Assembly (NCBI GenBank): GCA_017535635.1
Contig: JAFXTU010000017.1
Location: 1 to 58,735 of the forward strand
Length of the DNA stretch: 58,735 nt
Source: Oscillospiraceae bacterium
GTDB lineage: Bacteria > Bacillota > Clostridia > Oscillospirales > Oscillospiraceae
Direction of reading: 5' to 3'
The notes under the pieces are model-generated. The model saw only the letters and a program-made list of their open reading frames with translations. It was not told the DNA's origin and searched no databases. Position numbers and translations under genes: made by a program. Of the stretch, positions 47,778 through 55,520 are shown piece by piece; the stretch's first letter is position 1, and each line of letters opens with the position of its first letter.

Positions 47778-48872
47778 TTATTCTCCTTTATCCCTGCCCC
47801 GATACAGCGCCAGCACCCGCCGGGCTGCCTCGTGGATATCGTATTCCGCCTCCGAAGTGCGCCGGGCGTTTTCGCTGAAGCGCCGCCGGAGCGCCGGGTC
47901 GTCCATCAGCTTCTTCACCGCCCCGGCCAGGGCAGCCTGATCTCCGTAGTCCACCATCAGGCCGCAGTCGTGCTCCGGGGTGACGATGTCCGTCATGCCC
48001 CCCGCCCGGGTGGCGATCACCGGCGTCCCCGCCGCCAGGGATTCCAGCAGGAGGAAGGAGAGGGTCTCGCTCTCCGAGGGGCAGACCGTCACGTCCGCGG
48101 CGGCGTAAAAGCCGGGCAGATCCTCCCGGAAGCCGGGGAAGAGGACCTTGTCCCCCAGCCCCAGGCTGCGGCAGAGTTCCTCCGTCTCCTCCCGCAGCTC
48201 CCCCTCTCCCGCCAGGACCAGGCGGAAATCCCGGTCCCGAAGCTGCGCCAGAGCTTCCAGCAGGAAGCGGTGGCCCTTCCCGGCCACGAGGCGGGCGGCA
48301 AAGAGGAGGGTGAAGACCCCCTCCGGGATCCCCAGCTCCCGCCGGACCGCCGCCCCGTCCCCGGAGCGCCAGTAGGGGATGTCCACCGCGTTGGGGATGA
48401 GGACGATCTTCCCTGCGGGGTTGGCGTTGGCGATGAGCCGGTCCCGGCCCGCGGTGCAGTTGGCGATGATCGTATCCTGCAGGGGGGAGAGCAGCCGGTT
48501 CGACAGTCGGACAGGGAGGCCGTTTTCCGTGAGGATGTGGTAGGTGTAGACGACCCTGGGCCGCCGGTACAGAAGCCGGGACAGGAGGGCGATGCTGTTT
48601 TCCCGGAGGAAGTGGGTGTGGATCACGTCGATCTCCCACTCCCGACACAGGGCCGCCAGGGCCGCCGCCGCGGCCATGTCGTAGGGGCCGCGCATATTCA
48701 GCTGCCGGCAGGGGACGCCCCGGGCCTGCATCCAGTCCAGCAGGGGCCCAGGCTCATTGTAAGCGAAAAAGGGCTCCGCCCCCGCGCCGGACAGCTCCTC
48801 CACCAAAGTCTGGATATAACGCTCGCTGCCGCCCCGGCCCGCGAAGTTGAGTAGATACAGCACCTTTGCCAT
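47778..48872 (-). CDS. Glycosyltransferase family 4
   Basis: A 364-residue GT-B enzyme. The N-terminal domain begins VLYLLNFAGRGGSERYIQTL, the acceptor-binding glycine loop. The C-terminal GT4 nucleotide-sugar domain has FAARLVAGKGHRFLLEALAQ and the E-x7-E motif in PSESETLSFLLLESLAAGTP. It transfers a hexose or similar to a lipid- or glycan-linked acceptor. It stands first in a unit with the O-antigen-ligase-like gene, with a consensus promoter. Sugar specificity is not readable. Confidence 0.9.
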   Translation of the reverse strand: MAKVLYLLNFAGRGGSERYIQTLVEELSGAGAEPFFAYNEPGPLLDWMQARGVPCRQLNMRGPYDMAAAAALAALCREWEIDVIHTHFLRENSIALLSRLLYRRPRVVYTYHILTENGLPVRLSNRLLSPLQDTIIANCTAGRDRLIANANPAGKIVLIPNAVDIPYWRSGDGAAVRRELGIPEGVFTLLFAARLVAGKGHRFLLEALAQLRDRDFRLVLAGEGELREETEELCRSLGLGDKVLFPGFREDLPGFYAAADVTVCPSESETLSFLLLESLAAGTPVIATRAGGMTDIVTPEHDCGLMVDYGDQAALAGAVKKLMDDPALRRRFSENARRTSEAEYDIHEAARRVLALYRGRDKGE

Positions 48873-48907
48873 GGTTTTTCCCCCGGAGTATAGCTTTCTA
48901 AGTTTAC

Positions 48908-48936
48908 ATTATACTGTCTTCTCCCGGACCGCGCAA
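48908..48936 (-). promoter_or_regulatory. Promoter of the GT4/ligase unit
   Basis: On the minus strand: TTGCGC (48936-48931), 17 bases, TATAAT (48913-48908), about 35 bases before ATG 48872. Confidence 0.7.
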
Positions 48937-49046
48937 CAGTTTTTGAGCCATATGACAATAGTCCTGATTCAATCATTGATCCGCCGAAACCGGGACGATA
49001 TTTCCAAACTCCTCTTTTGCCCGCTCTGCACACCGTGGGATTTTGC

Positions 49047-49075
49047 TTGTAAAGACTGCGGGTATCGCTTATAAT
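49047..49075 (+). promoter_or_regulatory. Promoter of the DUF4258/YgiT pair
   Basis: TTGTAA (49047-49052), 17 bases, TATAAT (49070-49075), about 50 bases before ATG 49126. Confidence 0.7.
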
Positions 49076-49125
49076 ACAGATGAAAGCGCTTTTGATTCCA
49101 CCCGATGCTTCTGGAGGAATGCTTT

Positions 49126-49443
49126 ATGCCGAAAATCGAGCAGATTCGGCGATTCAACCGGGCAGAAAATTATGTGGTCACCATGCACGGAAGACGCCGA
49201 ATGGCCGAACGCGGTATCTTACTGGGCGATGTGATCTATGTGGTTGACCATGGGGAAATCATCGAAAGCTACCCGGAGGATCACCCTTTTCCAAGCTGCC
49301 TGATTCTGGGCATCACCATCCGGGAAAAGTATCTGCACGCTGTAGTCAGCCTGGACGAAGGGCTGATCTATCTGATCACAGCCTACTTTCCCAGCCCGGA
49401 CGAATGGGAGCAGGACATGAGAACAAGGAGGAACACCCTATGA
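49126..49443 (+). CDS. DUF4258 protein, probable RelE/MqsR-like toxin
   Basis: A 105-residue protein with the DUF4258 pattern: YVVTMHGRRRMAERGI, a central beta-strand pair and an acidic turn (ESYPEDHPFPS), then LHAVVSLDEGLIYLITAYFP. DUF4258 proteins have the RelE/MqsR RNase fold and are commonly paired with a YgiT zinc-finger antitoxin, as here. Start 49126 has GGAGGA upstream; an earlier in-frame ATG (49105) lacks one. The TGA overlaps the next gene's ATG, the usual toxin-antitoxin coupling. RNase activity is family inference. Confidence 0.8.
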   Translation: MPKIEQIRRFNRAENYVVTMHGRRRMAERGILLGDVIYVVDHGEIIESYPEDHPFPSCLILGITIREKYLHAVVSLDEGLIYLITAYFPSPDEWEQDMRTRRNTL

Positions 49444-49670
49444 AGTGCATGAAATGCGGACGGGACGTTTATCAAAGCCGCAACACGGAAGCTGTGGAAT
49501 TGGAAAACGGCTGCCTGCTGGTGATCCGGAACATTCCCTGCCAGAAATGCCGCGAATGCGACGAGATCCTCTACACGGGAGATGTGGTGCAGCAGTTGGA
49601 ACAAATCATCGCCGCTGCCGCACGGCTGCCCCAGGAAGTGATGGTAGTCAACTATGATCGCGCAGCGTAA
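49440..49670 (+). CDS. YgiT-type zinc-finger protein, probable antitoxin
   Basis: A 76-residue protein. Two CxxC pairs (CMKC and CQKCREC) form the YgiT-type zinc finger. The N-terminal finger is followed by a helical tail (GDVVQQLEQIIAAAARLPQE). In MqsA-like antitoxins the finger binds the toxin and the rest dimerises or binds DNA; here the DNA-binding XRE domain of MqsA is absent. It overlaps the toxin by four bases. The antitoxin role is inferred from pairing. Confidence 0.8.
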   Translation: MKCMKCGRDVYQSRNTEAVELENGCLLVIRNIPCQKCRECDEILYTGDVVQQLEQIIAAAARLPQEVMVVNYDRAA

Positions 49671-49744
49671 GGAAACAGATGAAAGGAGTATGGCCGATTC
49701 CCGATCCGAATGAGATTTCCCCGAACCCTGTGCCCCGCTCTCTT

Positions 49745-49774
49745 CCGCCGTTCTTCGGAGCGGCGGCTTTTTTG
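49745..49774 (+). terminator. Terminator of the toxin-antitoxin unit
   Basis: A 9-bp stem CCGCCGTTC with a TTCG tetraloop (one G-T pair), then CTTTTTT. Confidence 0.85.
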
Positions 49775-49815
49775 CGCTCACAGGGAGCACTCTGACCGAA
49801 ATTTCCTTTCCCGGA

Positions 49816-49844
49816 TTGTAATATTTGCCGGTCTGCTGTATAAT
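49816..49844 (+). promoter_or_regulatory. Promoter of the alpha/beta-hydrolase, MurF-like, Ddl unit
   Basis: TTGTAA (49816-49821), 17 bases, TATAAT (49839-49844), about 90 bases upstream of ATG 49934. Confidence 0.7.
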
Positions 49845-49933
49845 TGTTATTTAGGAAATTATTTCTTCCGGATCGCGCTGTCCAAGCTCTATTCGGGGCG
49901 GCGAGGAACGGGAAGGAAAAACGAGGTAGGGTC

Positions 49934-50686
49934 ATGGTCGTGGAAGTCCGGGGCATCCCCGTCAATTACATCGTCTGCGGCGAAGGAGAAGAGACGGCGG
50001 TCATCCTCCAGGGCTGGGGGACGAACCTGGGCCTCTACCGGGACCTGGCGGAGCACCTGGGGAAGCGCATGCGGGTCTACGTCCCGGAGCTCCCGGGCTT
50101 CGGGGAGACGCCGGAGCCCAGGGAGCCCATGGACGCGGAGGACTACGCCGCCTTTACCCTGGACCTGCTGCGCTCCCTGGGCATCCGGGAAGCGCACCTG
50201 ATCGGCCACTCCAACGGGGGGCGGATCATGCTGGTCCTGGCCTCGGAAGAGCGGGACGTCAAATTCCGCAAGCTGGTCTTCCTGGACTCGGCGGGGATCG
50301 TACCCCCCAAGACAGCGAAGAAGAAGCTGCGCGGCGCCCTCTTCAAGCTGGGGAGGACCCTTTTGACCCCCTTCCCCAAGGCCCTGGAGAAATACCGCCA
50401 GTCCCACGGCTCGGCGGACTACCGGGCCGCCAGCGGTGTCATGCGGCAGACCCTGGTGAAGCTGGTGAACCGGGACCTGCGGGACCGGATGCCGAAGATC
50501 CAAAACCCCAGCCTCCTCATCTGGGGCGAAAACGACACGGACACCCCCCTCTGGATGGGGAAGCTCTTTGAAGAGCTGATCCCCGACGCGGGGCTGGTGA
50601 CGGTCCCCGGCGCGGGGCACTACGCCTACCTGGAAAAGCCCCAATTCGTCTTCCGGGTGCTGGATTCCTTTTTCGGAGGAAACTGA
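49934..50686 (+). CDS. Alpha/beta-fold hydrolase
   Basis: A 250-residue protein. It has the HG-like oxyanion segment VILQGWGTNL, the nucleophile elbow GHSNGGRIML (Ser about residue 98), the Asp in LIWGENDTDTP and the His in VPGAGHYAYLEKP. This is the compact MhpC/BioH-type hydrolase core with a small cap (ALFKLGRTLLTPFPKAL). The ATG was chosen at 49934 because AGGTAGGG precedes it and an upstream in-frame ATG would fall next to the promoter. It precedes a MurF-like ligase by one base. The reaction is unknown. Confidence 0.83.
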   Translation: MVVEVRGIPVNYIVCGEGEETAVILQGWGTNLGLYRDLAEHLGKRMRVYVPELPGFGETPEPREPMDAEDYAAFTLDLLRSLGIREAHLIGHSNGGRIMLVLASEERDVKFRKLVFLDSAGIVPPKTAKKKLRGALFKLGRTLLTPFPKALEKYRQSHGSADYRAASGVMRQTLVKLVNRDLRDRMPKIQNPSLLIWGENDTDTPLWMGKLFEELIPDAGLVTVPGAGHYAYLEKPQFVFRVLDSFFGGN

Positions 50687-50687
50687 T

Positions 50688-52220
50688 ATGCGCCTAGCAT
50701 TCTCTGCCTTGAGCCTCTGCTATCTCCTCTGCGCCTTCCTCCTCTTCCGGAAGCAGGTCCACTTCTTCCAACTCAACTCCTACAAGCCCGAGGTGCAGAA
50801 AAAGTGGCTGCGGGAGCACCTGGAGGAGCATCTCCTGCGCACCGTCTGGGTCCTGGGAGCGGTATTCCTCCTGCGGGAGCTGGGGGCCCTGGGGGCCTGG
50901 CTCTGCTGTGCCCTGTTTTTGATCGCCGCGGGGCTGAACCTGCCCAAAAAGGCCAAGAAGCCCCTGGTCTTCACCGCCCGGGTGAAGCGCATGGGCCTCA
51001 CGGACCTCCTGCTCCATCTGATCCCCCTGCTCTTCGGCTTCTTCGCCCCGGAGGGGGAGAGCTTCGGGGCCATGCTCATGTCCCTTGCCCTGGTAGGGGC
51101 CCCCTGGCTCCTGCTGGCGGCCAACACCCTGAACCGGCCCCTGGAGAAGGCCGTGGACCGGCACTACATCCGGGACGCCCGGCGCATCCTGGCGGAATGC
51201 CCGGAGCTGAAGATCATCGGCGTCACCGGCAGCTACGGGAAGACCAGCGTCAAGTTTTTCCTTGAAAAGCTCCTCAGCACGCAGTACAATACCTTGGTTA
51301 CTCCCCTGAACTACAACACCACCCTGGGCGTGGTGCGCGCCGTGCGGGAAAACCTGCGCCCCACCCACGAGATCTTCGTCTGCGAGATGGGGGCGCGGAA
51401 CGTGGGGGACATCAAGGAGATCTGCGACCTGGTGCACCCGCAGATGGGGATCATCACCGCCATCGGCCCCCAGCACCTGGAGAGCTTCAAGAGCGTTGCC
51501 AACGTGGTGAAGACCAAGTTCGAGCTGGCGGATTCTCTGCCCCCCGACGGGATCTTCTTCGGCAACATGGATTCCCCGGAGATCCGGAACCGGAAGGTAA
51601 GCGTTCCCACCGTGGGCTACGGCCTCACCCGGGGGGACTACGTCGCCCAGGACCTGCGCTGTGACGAGCGGGGGGTACGCTTCACAGTCCGGGGCGTGGA
51701 ATTTGAGACCAAGCTCCTGGGAAAGCACAACGTGCAGAACCTCACCGGCGCCATCGCCGTGGCGAACACCCTGGGCATCCCCCTGGAAAAGCTCCGGGCC
51801 CCCGTGCGAAGGCTGGAAGCGGTGGAGCACCGGCTCCAGCTCCGGGGCAGCGGCGACCGACTCATCATCGACGACGCCTACAATTCCAACCCCGCCGGGG
51901 CCTCCGCCGCCCTGGAGACCCTGGGGATGTTCCAGGGCCTGAAGATCCTCGTCACCCCCGGCATGGTGGAGCTGGGCGCGAAGCAGAGCGAGCTGAACAC
52001 CGCCCTCGGGAAGGAGGCCGCCGCCCGCTGCGACCGGGCGATCCTGGTGGGGAAGCGGCAGGCGCCCCCCATTCAGGCGGGGCTTCTGGAGGCGGGCTTC
52101 CCCAGGGAGCACATTTTCGTCACCGACACCGTGGAGGAGGCCATCGCCCTGGCCGATTCCTTCCCCGCAGAGGAGCGGCGGGTCATTTTGTTGGAAAACG
52201 ACCTGCCGGACAACTATTGA
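50688..52220 (+). CDS. MurF-like Mur ligase with N-terminal membrane helices
   Basis: A 510-residue protein. The first about 150 residues contain three to four hydrophobic helices (AFSALSLCYLLCAFLLF, LGAWLCCALFLIAAGLNL, LGALLMSLAL-type segment). The Mur ligase core follows: P-loop GVTGSYGKTSVKFFL, substrate lysine region PLNYNTTLGVVRAV, metal-binding FVCEMGARNVGDIKEIC, and the C-terminal domain with DDAYNSNPAGASAAL. This is the MurF/FolC ligase pattern joining an amino acid or D-Ala-D-Ala to a UDP-MurNAc peptide. The helices are unusual for MurF and suggest membrane-associated action. It is followed at a short distance by Ddl, which makes D-Ala-D-Ala, supporting the wall role. Confidence 0.87.
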   Translation: MRLAFSALSLCYLLCAFLLFRKQVHFFQLNSYKPEVQKKWLREHLEEHLLRTVWVLGAVFLLRELGALGAWLCCALFLIAAGLNLPKKAKKPLVFTARVKRMGLTDLLLHLIPLLFGFFAPEGESFGAMLMSLALVGAPWLLLAANTLNRPLEKAVDRHYIRDARRILAECPELKIIGVTGSYGKTSVKFFLEKLLSTQYNTLVTPLNYNTTLGVVRAVRENLRPTHEIFVCEMGARNVGDIKEICDLVHPQMGIITAIGPQHLESFKSVANVVKTKFELADSLPPDGIFFGNMDSPEIRNRKVSVPTVGYGLTRGDYVAQDLRCDERGVRFTVRGVEFETKLLGKHNVQNLTGAIAVANTLGIPLEKLRAPVRRLEAVEHRLQLRGSGDRLIIDDAYNSNPAGASAALETLGMFQGLKILVTPGMVELGAKQSELNTALGKEAAARCDRAILVGKRQAPPIQAGLLEAGFPREHIFVTDTVEEAIALADSFPAEERRVILLENDLPDNY

Positions 52221-52222
52221 CT

Positions 52223-52252
52223 AGTTAAGAGTTAAGAGTTAAGAGTTAATAA
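52223..52252 (+). repeat. AGTTAAG heptamer array after the MurF-like gene
   Basis: AGTTAAGAGTTAAGAGTTAA and onward, about four heptamers in the coding direction of the upstream gene, each containing TAA. They sit directly behind its TGA. Confidence 0.7.
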
Positions 52253-52292
52253 TTATCTGATTCTGTTCTCCGTGATAGGAGGTTCACTGAAC

Positions 52293-53471
52293 ATGAAAAT
52301 CACTGTCGGCCTGTTTTTCGGCGGGGAGAGCGTGGAGCACGAGGTCTCCGTCATCTCCGCCCTGCAGGCGCTGCGTCATTTTGACCGGAATAAATACAGC
52401 GTTCTCCCCATCTACATCACCCGGGACGGGTCCTTCTACACCGGGGAGAGCGTGGGCAGGATCGAGGAATACCGGGACATCCCCGCCCTGGTGAAAAAGA
52501 GCACCCGGGTCCTTCCCCTGCGGGAGGGGGAGCGGGTGGAGCTGCTGCCCTACGGTCACTTCGGCCTGAAAAAGAAGCCTCTGGCGACCCTGGACCTGGC
52601 CTTTCCCGTGGTCCACGGCACCAATGTGGAGGACGGGGCGCTCCAGGGCTATTTCCGCACCCTGGGCCTGCCCTTCGCCGGGTCCGACGTAGGCCCCTCC
52701 GCTCTGGGCATGGACAAATACGCCCAGAAGGTCCTCTACGCCGCCGCCGGACTCCCGGTGCTCCCGGCCCTGCGCTTCCGCATCGGGGAGGACCGAGGGG
52801 AGATGTGTGCCCGGATTGGGGAAAGGCTGGGCTTTCCCCTGATCGTGAAGCCCCTGGACCAGGGCTCCAGCGTGGGCATTCGCCTGGTGAAGGGACCGGA
52901 AGAATTGGAGGATGCCCTGGACTACGCCTTTTCCTTCTCTCCCCAGGTCCTGACGGAGAGGGCCGTACAGCCCCTGCGGGAGCTGAACTGCGCCGTCCTG
53001 GGGGACGGGGAGGAGGCCCAGGCCAGCGAGGTGGAGGAGCCCGTCATGGGGGACGAGATCCTCTCCTACCGGGACAAATACGAGGGGGGCGGCAAGGCTT
53101 CCCCCGAGGGCTCCAAGGGCATGAGCTCTCTGAAGCGCCTGCTCCCGGCCCCCATCTCTCCGGAGCTGCGGGAGCGGGTCCAGACCCTGGCCCTCCGGGC
53201 CTTCCGGGCCCTGGGCCTCAGCGGCGTGGCCAGGATCGACTTCCTCATGAACGCCGAGACGGAGGAGGTGTGGGTGAACGAGGTGAACACCTGCCCCGGT
53301 TCCCTCTCCTTCTACCTTTGGGAGGCAGGCGGGATGAAGTACGCCCAGCTCCTGGATCAGATGGTCTCCCTGGCCCTCAAGCGGGAGCGGGAGCGGAAGA
53401 GTTTCCACAGCGCCATCGACACCGGCATCCTGAAAAACTTCTCCGGCGGCTCCAAGGGGACGAAGGGCTAG
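52293..53471 (+). CDS. ddl: D-alanine--D-alanine ligase
   Basis: A 392-residue ATP-grasp ligase. The start GLFFGGESVEHEVSVISALQ is the Ddl signature I, and the body has SALGMDKYAQKVLYAAAG, PLDQGSSVGIRLVKG for ATP/substrate and NEVNTCPGSLSF for metal and D-Ala. It forms D-Ala-D-Ala for peptidoglycan. AGGAGG lies 10 bases before ATG 52293; an in-frame GTG at 52272 overlaps that ribosome site and was rejected. It follows the MurF-like gene after a heptamer array. The stop is followed by structured repeat copy B. Confidence 0.95.
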   Translation: MKITVGLFFGGESVEHEVSVISALQALRHFDRNKYSVLPIYITRDGSFYTGESVGRIEEYRDIPALVKKSTRVLPLREGERVELLPYGHFGLKKKPLATLDLAFPVVHGTNVEDGALQGYFRTLGLPFAGSDVGPSALGMDKYAQKVLYAAAGLPVLPALRFRIGEDRGEMCARIGERLGFPLIVKPLDQGSSVGIRLVKGPEELEDALDYAFSFSPQVLTERAVQPLRELNCAVLGDGEEAQASEVEEPVMGDEILSYRDKYEGGGKASPEGSKGMSSLKRLLPAPISPELRERVQTLALRAFRALGLSGVARIDFLMNAETEEVWVNEVNTCPGSLSFYLWEAGGMKYAQLLDQMVSLALKRERERKSFHSAIDTGILKNFSGGSKGTKG

Positions 53472-53476
53472 GAATA

Positions 53477-53647
53477 GCCTCGCAGAGTTCGCGCCCGCAG
53501 GCGCGAATAAAGTGAGATCATTTTTCGCACGGACATGTGCCGGGCGAAAAATACCTCTCACGGAGCGGACTGTGCGAGCGAAGCGAGTGCGGGGAGCGGA
53601 GTGCAAGTCCCCTCCACTCGAAGCCCAGCGAAGCGGGTTCGAGTGGA
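53477..53647. repeat. Structured intergenic repeat, copy B
   Basis: A 171-bp counterpart of 8183-8354. Stems: 53488-53495/53500-53507 (TTCGCGCC), 53520-53528/53544-53552 (ATTTTTCGC) and 53614-53622/53638-53646 (CCACTCGAA). Relative to copy A, the T-A pair became C-G in stem 1, G-C became C-G in stem 2, and A-T became C-G in stem 3, each change made on both arms. It lies between ddl and prfB. Confidence 0.85.
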
Positions 53648-53674
53648 TATTTACCAAAGAAGGAACGTGATATC

Positions 53675-54775
53675 ATGATCGAATTTGAAGAATACAAGAC
53701 CAAATTAAATGGCTTAATGCCCCAGCTGGACACCATCCGGGATGGGATGAAGCTGGACGCCGCCCGCTCGGAGATCAAAGAGCTGGAGGCGCGCACCGCC
53801 GCGGACGGCTTCTGGAACGACGCGGCCAACGCCACCAAGGTCCAGCAGCAGATGAAGCGGCTCCAGGATAAGTGCGACACCTACGACCGGCTCACGAAGC
53901 AGTGGGAGGACCTTTACACCCTCTGCGACATGGCCCTGGAGGAAAACGACGAGAGCCTCCTGCCGGAGCTGACGGAGGACTTCGAGAAGTTTTCCGCCAA
54001 GCTGGAGGAGGTGCGCCTGGGCACCCTGCTCACCGGGGAATACGACGCGAACAACGCCATCCTCACCTTCCACGCCGGGGCCGGCGGCACCGAGGCCATG
54101 GACTGGACGGGGATGCTCTACCGGATGTACACCCGCTGGGCCGAGCGCCACGGCTACACCTATAAGCTCCTGGACTGGCTGGACGGGGAGGAGGCGGGGG
54201 TGAAATCCGCCACCATCAAGATCGAGGGGGAGAACGCCTACGGCTACCTGAAGAGCGAGCACGGCGTCCACCGTCTGGTGCGGGTCAGCCCCTTCGACGC
54301 CTCCGGCCGCCGCCATACCTCCTTCGCCGCCCTGGAGGTCATGCCCGAGATTACCGACACCGGGGAGATCGAGCTGCGGGACGAGGACATCAAGATGGAC
54401 GTCTACCGGGCCTCCGGCGCCGGGGGCCAGAAGGTCAACAAGACCTCCTCCGCCGTGCGCCTCACCCACATCCCCACGGGGATCGTGGTCTCCAGCCAGG
54501 TGGAACGGAGCCATTTCCAGAACCTGGAAAACTGTAAGGAGATGCTCCGGGCGCGGCTGGCGGAGATCAAGGAGCGGGAGCACCTGGAGAAGATCGAGGA
54601 CATCAAGGGCGTACAGATGAAGATCGAGTGGGGCAGCCAGATCCGCTCCTACGTCTTCATGCCCTACACCCTGGCCAAGGACCACCGCACCGGCTATGAA
54701 AACGGGAACATCGGAAACGTGATGGACGGGGACATCGACGGCTTCATCAACGCGTTCCTGAGCATGAAGGCATGA
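53675..54775 (+). CDS. prfB: Peptide chain release factor 2
   Basis: A 366-residue class I release factor. The helical N-domain starts EEYKTKLNGLMPQLDTIRDG. The SPF tripeptide (RLVRVSPFDAS) identifies the factor as RF2, which reads UGA/UAA, and GAGGQKVNKTSSAVRL is the catalytic GGQ loop. ATG 53675 has AAGGAA upstream; the frame is open further upstream only through repeat copy B. The reading frame is continuous: there is no internal in-frame UGA with a Shine-Dalgarno-like stimulator near codon 25, so the usual autoregulatory +1 frameshift is absent. It overlaps the next gene by four bases. Confidence 0.97.
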   Translation: MIEFEEYKTKLNGLMPQLDTIRDGMKLDAARSEIKELEARTAADGFWNDAANATKVQQQMKRLQDKCDTYDRLTKQWEDLYTLCDMALEENDESLLPELTEDFEKFSAKLEEVRLGTLLTGEYDANNAILTFHAGAGGTEAMDWTGMLYRMYTRWAERHGYTYKLLDWLDGEEAGVKSATIKIEGENAYGYLKSEHGVHRLVRVSPFDASGRRHTSFAALEVMPEITDTGEIELRDEDIKMDVYRASGAGGQKVNKTSSAVRLTHIPTGIVVSSQVERSHFQNLENCKEMLRARLAEIKEREHLEKIEDIKGVQMKIEWGSQIRSYVFMPYTLAKDHRTGYENGNIGNVMDGDIDGFINAFLSMKA

Positions 54776-55455
54776 TCGGCACCCTGGTGAACACCCTGGC
54801 TGCCGTAGTGGGCGGCCTGCTGGGGACGCTGCTGAAAAAGGGGATCCCGGAGCGCCTGGCGGACCTGGTGAAGAAGGGCCTGGCCCTCTGCGTCCTCTAC
54901 ATCGGCATCAAGGGCTCCTTCGCGGGGACCAACACCCTGGTCACCATCCTGAGCATGGTCCTGGGGGCCATCATCGGGGGCCTTTTGGACCTGGACGACA
55001 AGCTGGAGGCGCTGGGAGCCTGGGTCCAGAGCCGCTTTGCCAAAAAGGGCAGCGGCAGCAAGCTGGCCGAGGGCTTCGTCACCGCCAGCCTCCTCTTCTG
55101 CGTGGGGAGCATGGCTGTGGTGGGCTCCCTCCAGAGCGGTCTCACCGGGAACCACGAGACCATCTTTACGAAATCCATGCTGGACTTCGTTTCCGCCATC
55201 ATCCTGGCCTCCAGCCTGGGGCTGGGGGTGTGCCTCAGCGGGGCCTTTGTGCTGGTGTACCAGGGGGCCATCGTCCTCCTGGCCCGCTGGGCGGCCCCCA
55301 TCCTCAGCGACTACGTGGTGGCGGAGATGAGCTGCGCAGGGAGCCTGCTCATCGTGGCCCTGGGTCTCAACATGCTTGGGATCACCAAGCTCAAGGTCTC
55401 CAACCTGCTCCCGGCCATGTTTCTGCCCCTGATCCTCTGTCTGTTCATGAAATAA
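54772..55455 (+). CDS. DUF554 family membrane protein
   Basis: A 227-residue protein with about six transmembrane helices. Conserved DUF554 segments are visible: GTLVNTLAAVVGGLLGTLLK at the N-terminus, KGLALCVLYIGIKGSF, AEGFVTASLLFCVGSMAVVG and the C-terminal GSLLIVALGLNMLGITKLKV. Function unknown; a transporter-like role is suspected. It overlaps prfB by an ATGA, so its expression is coupled to RF2. Confidence 0.9.
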   Translation: MIGTLVNTLAAVVGGLLGTLLKKGIPERLADLVKKGLALCVLYIGIKGSFAGTNTLVTILSMVLGAIIGGLLDLDDKLEALGAWVQSRFAKKGSGSKLAEGFVTASLLFCVGSMAVVGSLQSGLTGNHETIFTKSMLDFVSAIILASSLGLGVCLSGAFVLVYQGAIVLLARWAAPILSDYVVAEMSCAGSLLIVALGLNMLGITKLKVSNLLPAMFLPLILCLFMK

Positions 55456-55520
55456 CATAAAATAACATACACTCCGCCCTGAGAGGAGGAGCGGCGGCCC
55501 GAGGCCGCCGCAGAGAACCA

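Noticed and set aside
53537..53674. N-terminal extension of RF2
   Set aside because: The extra codons lie in structured repeat copy B, while ATG 53675 has a ribosome site and gives the family N-terminus.
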